From NCBI RefSeq assembly GCF_000226095.1, contig NC_016474.1, positions 4,402,001 to 4,466,000 of the forward strand: a stretch of DNA of 64,000 nucleotides, in the 5' to 3' direction. The position numbers and the translations under genes were made by a program. Shown here piece by piece: positions 1 through 8,324 of the stretch. Source of the stretch: Thermothelomyces thermophilus ATCC 42464. Lineage: Eukaryota; Ascomycota; Sordariomycetes; Sordariales; Chaetomiaceae. The notes below the pieces were generated by a model, which was given only the letters and a program-made list of their open reading frames with translations, ran no database searches and was not told where the DNA came from. The first letter of the stretch is position 1. Each line of letters begins with the position of its first letter.

Positions 1-450
1 TTACGCGCTGGTTTGCTGCGGGCATGCCCAGTGGAGGGTTTCCGGTGCTTCCTTGCTCTTCTGCAGTGTGGCTTTCCGGTTGTGGGCGGGGGAATGGCAG
101 CGCACCAAGCCCTCTTGGAGCTTTGTTTGGGCGATCGCCTTCCATATCCGGAGTGGTTATACGGATTATAGGTTTGTGTTTCGGACACGGGCAAATCCCG
201 AATCTGCAGTTTGTCTTGCTGAGACCCGCCCCCGGCATCAGGCTTATAATTATCACATCTCCAAATCCCTCCCCAGCCCGACTGTGTTCACTCTGTTACA
301 ATTGATTCGCCCAAGAGCAAAGTTTTGTACGGGGAGTCTGATCGCGCGTAAGGAATTATAATTGTTTCCAGTTTTTTTTTTTAAAAGCAGAGGCAAGAAC
401 AGAAGTCTCTCGGCCCTAGCAACCGGGGGCCACCGCGGCGCTCACTCACC
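1..450. other. Intergenic / 5' flank of first gene
   Basis: No coding region is supported here. Two overlapping short open frames on the + strand (24-305 and 53-361) have no recognisable protein signal. A T-rich run lies at about 371-383, and a GC-rich leader runs into the ATG at 451. This is probably promoter and 5' leader of the following gene. Confidence 0.5.
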
Positions 451-1164
451 ATGCCAGCCGTATTAATCCGCACCATCAAGATCGTAACTCGCACGATACA
501 GGCCCGTCAAACAGTCCATTCATTCCCGCCGTTCCATGATCATCCGGACGATGACGACGACGACGACCTCGACGTCGACAAGGACGACATCTTCCCCTTC
601 GACCGGGACGAGCTGCACGACGGCGACGAGCACCTCTCGGAGGGCACCGTCGCCGCCATCGTCGTCTCGTTAGTCGTCTTCTTCATCGTCGTCGGCGGCC
701 TGCTCGCCTACCTGCGCCACCGCCGACGACGGAAGGGCAAGGAGACCGAGGTTGCCATGAAGGAGGCGAGCGCGGCGTCCGCCACGGCGGCCGCATCCGC
801 CTCTGTTGCGGCGCCGCCGGGTGCCCTAGACCCGCCGCCGCCGTACGACGAGGTCCACGGCGACTCGGCGCCCCAGCCGGTGGGGGAGCTCCCCGCCTCG
901 GAGCCTCGGAGCGCTGCCAATCTTGGCGTGGGGGCGGCAGCCGTGGGGTTGGCTAGGCGGGAGGAGGAGGAGGAGGAGGGGGGAGGGGAGGGCGAGGACG
1001 AGGACGACGCGGATGCGATCGGATCGCATGCCACCATCACGGACGGGCTAGCCCCAGGGAGGCACGCCGATGCGGGTCGTCCGGGAGAGGGAGGTAGTAC
1101 GGCGGTGGTGATGCCGGGAAAGGATCCCGAGGTGAAGATGAAAGAGGTAACAGGGAAGAGTTGA
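451..1164 (+). CDS. Acidic single-pass membrane protein with a PY motif (unknown function)
   Basis: This is a single-exon, 237-residue protein that I do not recognise by family. A strongly acidic N-terminal part (seven consecutive Asp at 33-39) precedes one hydrophobic segment at about 66-88, followed at once by a basic stretch (RHRRRRKGK, 89-97). That charge layout predicts the acidic part outside or lumenal and the tail cytosolic. The tail is Ala/Pro/Glu-rich and looks disordered. PPPPY at 128-132 is a PY motif, the kind of site bound by WW domains of Rsp5/Nedd4 ubiquitin ligases, so a role as a membrane adaptor or cargo of ubiquitination is possible but inferred. No signal peptide is visible at this ATG; a missed upstream exon is possible. 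A 26-A tract follows the stop by 69 bases. Confidence 0.7.
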   Translation: MPAVLIRTIKIVTRTIQARQTVHSFPPFHDHPDDDDDDDLDVDKDDIFPFDRDELHDGDEHLSEGTVAAIVVSLVVFFIVVGGLLAYLRHRRRRKGKETEVAMKEASAASATAAASASVAAPPGALDPPPPYDEVHGDSAPQPVGELPASEPRSAANLGVGAAAVGLARREEEEEEGGGEGEDEDDADAIGSHATITDGLAPGRHADAGRPGEGGSTAVVMPGKDPEVKMKEVTGKS

Positions 1165-1469
1165 TGGGGAAGAGGGGTTGCTGGCTTTGGGGGGGTGTGA
1201 GCAAAGAGGATTATTCATGACTAATTAAAAACCAAAAAAAAAAAAAAAAAAAAAAAAAACGGGACAATTAATAGAAACTAATTAGACGGGCTGTAGGGGG
1301 CCATGAAGAAATGGGTTCTACTCTGGCGTCATTCACTTGAGAGGAAAATAGGGGGGTTCTATATTATTCAGCAATAATTAGCACATGTTTGAACTGTTTC
1401 GTTAGGTCACGGTCACCTCTCTGGATCTCTCATTCTCTCTGTCTCCCCTTCTTATTCACAGTTCAATTA
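1165..1469. other. Intergenic, tail-to-tail gene ends
   Basis: This is the space between the 3' ends of the convergent genes at 451-1164 and 1470-3013. It holds a 26-base A tract (1234-1259) and several TAATTA-type AT islands, and no coding signal. Confidence 0.5.
1234..1259. repeat. Homopolymer A tract (26 bases)
   Basis: An uninterrupted run of A lies 69 bases after a stop codon. Similar tracts occur at about 7839-7856, 24999-25016 and 35871-35894, so it is most likely a simple repeat rather than a retrocopy tail. Confidence 0.8.
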
Positions 1470-3013
1470 TCAATCCTGCGGGATGTGGAACGTGGTAATC
1501 TCGCCGTGCGTTTTGAGTCCCCAGTTCTTGAGCCCCTCCGCTAGACCCTCAGCGAACCCCTTATCATAGTCCAGCCCCGATTCCATTCCAGCCAGGCGTC
1601 CCGTCCGCCTGGCCGATTATGTTAGCAAGTATTTAATTAATACCGGGTATTTCTTAAGTGAAAAAAATGGATGATGAACAGGATGAGGCTGCTTGCTGTA
1701 ATTATCGGAGAGATAACACAGAATTAGAAGTGGGGGAGGGAAGGGGGAGAGACGAGGCGGAATGGAATGGGGATTAATAATTAAAGAACGGAATATTATT
1801 AAACGAGTTCAACTTACCAGGCAAGCCAGTCCTCGGCAGCCACCGTCCCCCGCGGATCCATCAACAGGCCTACGGCAACGTCGACGACCCAGTCCCCCTC
1901 GCCGCCGCCGTTTCCCCAAGCACCCGCTGTCCTCTCGTCGTCGTCGAGCGCGTAGAAGACGGTGGCGCCGCAGACGCCGCAGAACGCCCGCGTCACCTTG
2001 TCCGACGAGCGGTACGTCCGCAGGGTGGTGGCGCTGCTGTTGCCACCACCATCACCACCACCACCACCACCACCACCACCCTCGTCATCACCGCCGCTAA
2101 CAGAGCCTCCTCCTCCCCACCTGCCGGGCGACGGGGGCAGCAGCGTGGGTGGGCGGATGCGCGAGCGGGGCACAAAGGTCCAGGCGACCGCGTGGGCGCC
2201 CGAGACGAGGCGGCAGTCGCGGCACAGGCAGAGGCAGGCGACGCGCTTGAGGGTTAGGGAGGAGCCGGCACGGCGGAGGAAGCGGGCCGCGAGCGGGTCG
2301 GCCGCCTCGGTCTCGGACGGGGCCACGATGGCGAAGCACACGCCGCCGCAGTGGCACTGGGCCGGGAGGAGGAGGTGGTGGTCCCGGTCGGGATCCCCCG
2401 GCGCCTGGGCCGGCGGCGGAGTGGCGACCGCCGAGGGTGGCTTGTCGTCACGGTCACGGTCCCGGTCCGCGTTCTGCTGCTGCTGCTGCTGCTGCGGCCG
2501 CGGCGGAGGGTTCCAGTGGTGGATGGGGCGGGAGTTGATGACGGGCAGCCAGGTGGCCAGGTTGGGCTCCGTTTCCGGGGCGGAGAAGATGTGGGAGCGG
2601 ATCTGGAAGGTGTCTTCGTCGTGGACGGTGAAGACGGAAGTGGCGACGCACCAGTGGGGCCGGCCCGTGTCCGGGTCGGGCTTGAGGCTGCGGTCGCCGA
2701 TGTGGCAGCCACAGGTAGAGCAAAAGTAGCGCTCCGAGGTCGCCTGGGCGGAGTGAACGTAGCCCGTGACGGACGACTCGAGCACGGACGGCGGGACGAA
2801 GGAGGGCTCGATGCCCTTGGGCAGCGGGGCGTGCACGCTCGAGAGGGTTCCGTGAGTGTAACGGCAGACGCTGCAGTGGCAGAGGTGCACGGGTAGGGGC
2901 AGGGCCGAGGTCGGGACGGTGATGGTGTACTGGACCGACTTGCAGTGGCACTTCGCCGTGAGCGTCTTGTTTGCTCCTGCGAGCTGGTGTGGGAGATGGA
3001 GGTAGGCAGCCAT
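1470..3013 (-). CDS. Tandem GFA-domain (glutathione-dependent formaldehyde-activating-like) zinc protein
   Basis: Two exons, 3013-1818 and 1608-1470, encode 444 residues. The intron (1817-1609) starts GTAAGT, has a GCTAAC branch point and ends in AG; splicing restores a Trp codon and adds a 45-residue tail (GLAEGLKNWG within it) typical of GFA domain ends. Without splicing the frame stops three bases into the intron. There are two GFA (DUF636) domains: the first has Cys 22, 24, 45, 47, 50, 98 and 101, the second Cys 220, 222, 262, 264, 267, 345 and 348, the two-zinc pattern of the family. They are joined by a poly-Gln/Asp-Arg linker (about 174-190). A Gly run at about 312-324 inside domain 2 comes from a CAC/CCA repeat. 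The family binds zinc; glutathione-adduct chemistry is known for some bacterial members only, so the substrate here is unknown. Confidence 0.88.
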
Positions 3014-3170
3014 GATAAGCAGGGAATTTTACAAAAAAAATTAATTATATATGTGCCATAGGCGTACTGTGTAATTAATCAGTGCCCTTGGTGTGAGTAC
3101 TCACAGTACAGCTCGCGATGTGGCTTGATGGTGTTTTGTTTAATTATTTAAGCAATTAATTAATATTAAT
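3014..3170. other. AT-rich 5' flank of the GFA gene
   Basis: This is the short upstream region of the minus-strand GFA gene. It is dominated by TTAATTAAT-like islands that end at the left border of the MITE. No open frame is supported. Confidence 0.5.
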
Positions 3171-3390
3171 TACGGATGTCGCTACCAAAAGAACCGGCTC
3201 ACCGCCAAATTTGACCGGCAGAATGAATACGCTAAAAGCAACATAAAGTACAGTGGGGCAAAGCACTACAGCCACGAAAGCCTAGGCACTGTGGCCGATT
3301 GTTAGTGAAGATACCTTCTAAAACTTTAGCGACCTTGGATGGTTCGTGTACAAAGGCGGTGAGCCAGTTCTTTTGGTAGCGACATCCGTA
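3171..3390. mobile_element. MITE with 36-bp terminal inverted repeats (Tc1/mariner-like)
   Basis: The 36 bases at 3171-3206 (beginning TACGGATGTCGCTACC) are the reverse complement of 3355-3390 with a single mismatch. The element ends in TA on both sides, as expected for a TA target-site duplication of Tc1/mariner transposons. The 148-bp interior has no open frame, so this is a non-autonomous miniature element. The near-perfect arms suggest a fairly recent insertion. It lies 157 bases upstream of the GFA gene start and could affect that promoter. The superfamily is inferred from the TA ends and size only. Confidence 0.85.
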
Positions 3391-3829
3391 GAGTGCTCGA
3401 TGTTGCTAGGTTCGTACGCATGCGTCATGTTTAACACCGTACGAGATGAACCCCGCACGTCGCGCGGAGGGCGCGCTAGGCGTGGCTCAAATGGAACTAG
3501 CTAGCCAGGACAGGTCATGCTGCGTACACGCGGAGCTTTCAGGTAACCGTTTGGTAGGAGGTGGTGGTTTCTATGTATGTACAATCTATCACACCGGCCG
3601 TTCGTAGTACAGTTTCAATAGAGTCTCTTACCGGCTACAGAAGTACTTTACATGCATACGCGGTGGCCCTGGCTCCGACGAATCAATGTCGCTTTTTGAG
3701 AAGAGCAAAGGTACAGTACAAAAGTAATGTTACAACGCACGCATAATGAACTACAATATAACACAACCACCCAGTGACCCCAACAATCAATTGCCGTTCT
3801 CACTATGACCCAGTCCCGTGACCACGGCC
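3391..3829. other. Intergenic, no gene seen
   Basis: This region lies between the MITE and the 3' end of the minus-strand gene at 3830. A 61-residue open frame at 3561-3746 has no recognisable signal and is not called. Confidence 0.45.
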
Positions 3830-4336
3830 TTAAGGATTGTTGTACCTCGAGCCCCTCCCACTCCAGAAGCTCTTATCCACCCTGTCGTCTCCTGCCGGCT
3901 CCGCCAGCCCGTGCTTCTTTTCGAAGGACCGGTTGTGCTCGTCCACCTCGGCCTGCTGCTCGGGCGTGAGCTTGGGACGGTGGCCCGGCACGCTCGCGTT
4001 GCTGATCTTGGGCTGGGGAGGCGCGTGGCGGGAGCTCTCGAGCGGAGGCCCCCCTCCTGTCCGACCGCGCGCGTCACCCTCGGCCAGGCCGTCCGGGACG
4101 ACACCCGCCGTCGGACTCGACCCGGTCCCGGCGGCCTCTTTGCTCCGGGATCCGCCGCTGGCGGCGCTTGGCCCTTCCGCCGACTTTGGAGACGATGTCT
4201 TGCCATTGCTGTACGCCGGGGCCGACGGAACACTCGTGTTTCTCAGCATTTGCGCCGTGACGGTTGTTCGCGGTGCAGAGGTGAGCACCGCAATGCGGCG
4301 GGTTGACAATGTGCGAAACGGGTTCATGATGCTCAT
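3830..4336 (-). CDS. Small, probably mitochondrial protein of unknown function
   Basis: One exon encodes 168 residues. The frame stays open further upstream but without an ATG, so I start at the first Met (4336). The N-terminus (MSIMNPFRTLSTRRIAVLTS and on) is rich in Arg, Ser and Thr with no acids, as in a mitochondrial presequence. The middle (about 40-115) is Ser/Gly/Pro-rich and looks disordered. The C-terminal block (about 122-168, with KLTPEQQAEVDEHNRSFEKK and DKSFWSG) is charged and looks like the conserved part. I do not recognise the family. It may have an additional 5' exon. Mitochondrial location is inferred from composition only. Confidence 0.6.
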   Translation of the reverse strand: MSIMNPFRTLSTRRIAVLTSAPRTTVTAQMLRNTSVPSAPAYSNGKTSSPKSAEGPSAASGGSRSKEAAGTGSSPTAGVVPDGLAEGDARGRTGGGPPLESSRHAPPQPKISNASVPGHRPKLTPEQQAEVDEHNRSFEKKHGLAEPAGDDRVDKSFWSGRGSRYNNP

Positions 4337-5266
4337 ACTGCTTGTATTTTGGTTCGGTTGGTGTTCGGTTGGATTGAAAGGAGATGACTGAATGGTTTCG
4401 CTCTTCAAATTTATCCCTGAAATATAATATGCATCAATTCGATCTCGAGCGATAAATTGAGGGAAGGGGCCAGCATGTGGTGATGATTCTCGCTGACCAG
4501 CCTAGATCTGCTGCAATGACATCATCGTTCATTGGTTTCCCCCGACTCCCCGTAATTACTCCTCAGGGCTACGGAGTACGTATTAGCTAAAACTACCAAA
4601 GTAAATCTAGCACTATATTCCCGTGCATCTGTTTCTCCCCTGCCAATCCCTCCTACTAAGGTTGGGAGGTCCCAATACCTCCTTCGCCACCGTAAACCAT
4701 CTCCAGACCAGAACTTCGAAATCACACAGCTTACACTAAGGTAAGCTTCCTTGATGATTCATTCTAGCTCATTTGAGAAACATGCTTGGCATGTTACACA
4801 CTAATCACTTGGCTGCAGACGCTCAAGGCATGGGAATAACGATCCTGGCAGCACAACGCCGCGATAGAAATGTTCACGGGACATCCAGACCGTCTCGACC
4901 AGGCATTGCCCCCCTTCTGGTTCAGCGAGGGGGGGTTCTCATCGTTCGTTAATCGTCCAATCAGTGTTGATATTTTGAAGCTAGCAGCGCCCCTTGAGTC
5001 CCTGCAGGTCTCGCCGGTAATTAATTAGAGAGGCCAGGTGCATCGGCCACGTCGGGGATGCTGCCCCGAAGCCACGCCGAATGAATCAGAATTGATGCCA
5101 CACGGATACCAGCTCGTGTTGCCTCCGACGGGCAGTGGGGGAAGGCATGTTATAATTAATATGTGAGCATTCGTTCGCGACCTGTCAGTCACTTGGCCTG
5201 CTATCTTTCTATTTTCTTCATCCACAGCACTCTTGCGGATGATTTCGGTTCAGAAGGACTGGTACG
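4337..5266. other. Intergenic, divergent promoters
   Basis: This is the shared upstream region of the minus-strand gene ending at 4336 and the plus-strand esterase at 5267. Short open frames at 4522-4725 and 5025-5225 have no protein signal. It contains TAATTAATTAG near 5020-5030. Confidence 0.5.
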
Positions 5267-6577
5267 ATGGCTGAAACGATAGCAGCAACGACATCGGCAG
5301 AGGCGGCAGCCGACGGCGACCCGACCCGGCTCGTAGTGCCGCGCTGGCCGCTCTCCTCGCGTCTCAAGTACGCCGTCATCGCATTCCTCTGGAAGAGGTT
5401 GATCCTCAAGCCATTGCTGTACTACAGCGAGTTCAAGAAATACTTTATCCCTCCAGGCGAGAACGAGCCGGATCATGTCAAGGCTTACCCGGTGCGAAAG
5501 TCTCTCAAGGTCCGGTACGTTCTCTGTCTATTTTCTGTTTCTCTGATCCAATCCTACGGCACAGAGAATAATATGGAAACATATGCTAATTAATCCATCA
5601 CCTATTAATTAATTATTAGAATTTTCTTCCCACCCTCCTACAACCCCTCGACCTCCTCGCCGGAAACCACCACCAAGCTGCCCACCCTCCTCACCTGCCA
5701 CGGCGGCGGCTTCCTGGTCGGGGAGCCGCACGACAACGACGCCTGGAACCGCGCGTTCGCCAAGCGCCACGGCTTTCTGGTCATCGCCCTCGACTACAGC
5801 AAGGGGCCCCGGCACCGCTTTCCGGCCGCCGTGCACGACGTCGAGGCGCTCGTCGGCTGCATCCTGGCCGACCGGTCCCTGCCCGTCGACGCCGCCCGCG
5901 TCGCCGTGGCCGGCTGGTCCGCCGGCGGCAACCTCGTCCTGGCCGCCTCCCTCCTGCCCTCGCTGCGCGGCCGCATCCGCGCCGCCGTGCCCCTCTACCC
6001 GCTCCTCGACCGTGCCACCGCCACCGCCGTCAAGACCCGCACCCGCCGGTACAAGCCCGCCCTGGGCGGGTTCCGCGCCCGCGACGGCGACTTCGTCGCC
6101 CCCATGATGGGCCTCTTCGACTGGGCCTCTCTCCGCCCCGGCCAGCGCTGCGACGACCCCCTGGTGAGTCCGTGCTACGCCCCGCGGGAGCACCTGCCCG
6201 CGGGCGTGTTCCTGATCGGCTGCGAGTTGGACATGCTGGCGCACGAGGCCTGGCGCGTGGCCTGCCGGCTCGCGGGGAGGAGGGTCCCCTCGCTGGACGA
6301 GCCCGTCGGGCGCGAGGAGGCGGGGGGCAAGGGGGAGCTGGTCACCGGGGGCGACGAGCGGTTCGCGTGGGAGGAGGAGACGGCGGAGGAGGACGGGGGG
6401 TTACGGGTCAGGTGGCTGCTCGTGCCCGACACCGTCCACGGGTTCGACCAGAGCAACATCGAGGGGCTGGTCAAGGATCCGGTCTTCATGGAGGATGCGC
6501 GCATCAAGACGGTCAAGGTGATTGACTTGGTCGGGGAGTGGCTGCTCAGCGGGCCATTGCAGGCAACGAAGTCCTGA
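5267..6577 (+). CDS. Alpha/beta-hydrolase fold-3 esterase/lipase (HSL type)
   Basis: Two exons (5267-5514, 5620-6577) encode 401 residues. The intron has GTACGT, a TGCTAAT branch point and TTAG. Family marks are complete: the HGGG oxyanion-hole motif (110-113), the nucleophile elbow GWSAGG with Ser183, a likely Asp287 in CELDMLAHEA, and His356 in PDTVHGFD. This is the hormone-sensitive-lipase/arylacetamide-deacetylase-like class that hydrolyses short esters. A hydrophobic stretch around 31-52 (LSSRLKYAVIAFLWKR) could be a membrane anchor or cap helix. A Glu/Gly-rich insertion (about 308-345) lies between the Asp and His. The usual GDSAGG is GWSAGG here. The substrate is unknown. Confidence 0.9.
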
Positions 6578-6899
6578 TGTCCAGAGCTGGATAGGCCCAT
6601 GACATTTGCATGGTTACGTGCGTGGCTTGGTACGTTGGTCATCTTCCGCCTCCAGAAGATCAATTCAGTGTTGGGCCTTCGTGAAACTGCTAGACACGAA
6701 GCGAGTGAAGCGGGTGGGATCAGTTTTGTTTGCTAGAGGCCAGAAGCTTTTCGATTCCTGCAATTAAAATTTACCATTGTTTAATTTTAGATTAAATAAT
6801 AATTATATCCTCAAAAACGAGTTCCCGTTAGTAATCTGCTTGTTTCCAGCACTCTGCTTCTAATTAGCTGTTCGAGCACCATGGGAGTTTCAGACTGGA
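6578..6899. other. Intergenic, convergent 3' ends
   Basis: This is a 322-bp space between the tail-to-tail esterase and kinase genes, AT-rich at 6760-6810. No feature beyond likely 3' UTRs. Confidence 0.5.
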
Positions 6900-7661
6900 C
6901 TATAATAATGGTGTCAATGCTTCCAAGACTTCGATAGCACTCTCGAATTCTTCTTTCCAGCACTTCCATATCACCGGAGCCGCTATGTTGCCCTCAAGAG
7001 AAGGGAACTCCTCTCGCGCATACCTCGCCTCCACTTCCTCATCCTCGAGTCCCTGAAAAGGGCGTTCCCACGCCGTGATCTCGTAGATCGCCGACCCCAA
7101 CGCGAACAGCTCTCGCTTTACCGGCGGTCTATCGTTAAATCGTCTCCCACGTAAAGGCAGCTCGTATTGGCTCTCTTCGCAAAACGTCGGCTTGAATTCG
7201 CGGCCTTGGAGAAGCGACGCGCCAAAGTCACCCAGCTTGACACGGAATCCGTCAAAGAGAAACAGGTTTCGACAGCTCATATCACAGTGCTGCACGCCCC
7301 TGGAGTGGATATAAGCGAGGCCCGTCGCGACGTCGAGAGCCATCCGTAGCCGGGTCCGTTGTGGTGGCGGTTCATAAGGATGCTCGGCAATGAACTGCCG
7401 GACACAGCCCAGCGGAGCGAGCTCCAAGCGGAGCGAGTGGACGCCGGCGCAGTGCTGCTCGAGGCCGAAGCACTTGAGAATGTGGGGGTGGTCACCAAGG
7501 TGCGCATAGATGGTAGCCTCCCGGGCCAGATCGTCCTCGCATTCATCTCGGCCGATGTAGTATTTGCCGTCTCGCCAAACCTGGTGACCCTTCAGGACGG
7601 TCTTGTGATCGGTTGTCGTCACGTAGCATGTGGCCCCGAGGCCAAGCAATTCATAAGGCAT
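6900..7661 (-). CDS. Small divergent protein kinase-like protein
   Basis: One exon encodes 253 residues from the ATG at 7661. It is essentially only a kinase domain. Seen in order: a degenerate Gly loop (LGLGATCYV, 6-14), Lys24 in a VLK motif, Glu48 in helix C (REATIYAHL), catalytic loop HCDMSCRNL with Asp127 and Asn132, and DFG at 145-147. The catalytic residues are therefore present. HRD is HCD, the APE motif is not evident (YELPL region), and the helix F Asp appears to be Glu (KRELFALGSAIYE). This fits the expanded, fast-evolving fungal kinase-like families. Activity is plausible but substrate and pathway cannot be read from the sequence. Confidence 0.85.
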   Translation of the reverse strand: MPYELLGLGATCYVTTTDHKTVLKGHQVWRDGKYYIGRDECEDDLAREATIYAHLGDHPHILKCFGLEQHCAGVHSLRLELAPLGCVRQFIAEHPYEPPPQRTRLRMALDVATGLAYIHSRGVQHCDMSCRNLFLFDGFRVKLGDFGASLLQGREFKPTFCEESQYELPLRGRRFNDRPPVKRELFALGSAIYEITAWERPFQGLEDEEVEARYAREEFPSLEGNIAAPVIWKCWKEEFESAIEVLEALTPLL

Positions 7662-8324
7662 CAAGAATACTTGTTGTAAGGAAAAGAGAAAATGAGGAGG
7701 GGTTGTAGGTAACGCAGTTCGGCGTCGAGGTTCGGGGCTTAATTAAGTAAGTATTAATTATCGAAGGCAATTGCGGTGAGCAACAGTAGAAACTCGGAAG
7801 AAAGGCAAGTTTGGGCGACATCCCAGTCATCCAAAGGAAAAAAAAAAAAAAAAAAGAAAGAAAGAAAGAGGAATTAGGCAACACAAACCCGCCCTATTCA
7901 GCGAGCCAATGGAAACCCACAACAGGTGCCGACGGTACCGTTCGGCGAGGCCGGTGAATGGTAACAGCACTTCACCAACTACGCCAACAACACGCGCAAT
8001 GGGCTGGAGATTAGGCTGCCGTGCTCGGTAAAACTCCCTGCGGTTTGTTCCTGTAATTAATGCAAGCCGTCAGCAGCGCATGAGGGCTTCCATTGCCGAC
8101 ACCAAGCTGATGCATCATGAAACCTGTTCTAATCCCTTATTAATTCTTTCCAGCCGGTGCAACAGCGTGTTCGCGATTTAAAATACATAAGAAGGCGATT
8201 CCACTCCAATCCATCGTCCCAAGAGGTCATAAGAGGGAAAAGAAAATAAAAAAAAAAAGAAAAACAAGAAGAAGAGAGAGTAACAAAACCCGGATACGAG
8301 AGAAAAAGACCGAATACCGAGAGC
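7662..8324. other. Intergenic, kinase promoter side
   Basis: This spans the kinase 5' end and the GH31 3' end, both on the minus strand. It holds an A-rich tract at about 7838-7870, A-rich sequence at about 8235-8280, and TTAATTAA-like islands at 7739-7760. No gene is supported. Confidence 0.5.

Noticed and set aside
451-1259. Intronless gene followed by A26, read as a retrocopy
   Set aside because: Similar A tracts occur at several unrelated places in the window, and no target duplication flanks the gene.
2043-2084. Tandem triplets as a CRISPR-like array
   Set aside because: It is a simple CAC/CCA repeat coding for Gly on the minus strand; there are no spacers, and CRISPR arrays are not expected in fungi.
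2097-2951. Several open frames overlapping the GFA gene on both strands
   Set aside because: Shadows of the GFA gene caused by its GC-rich and repeat-rich sequence.
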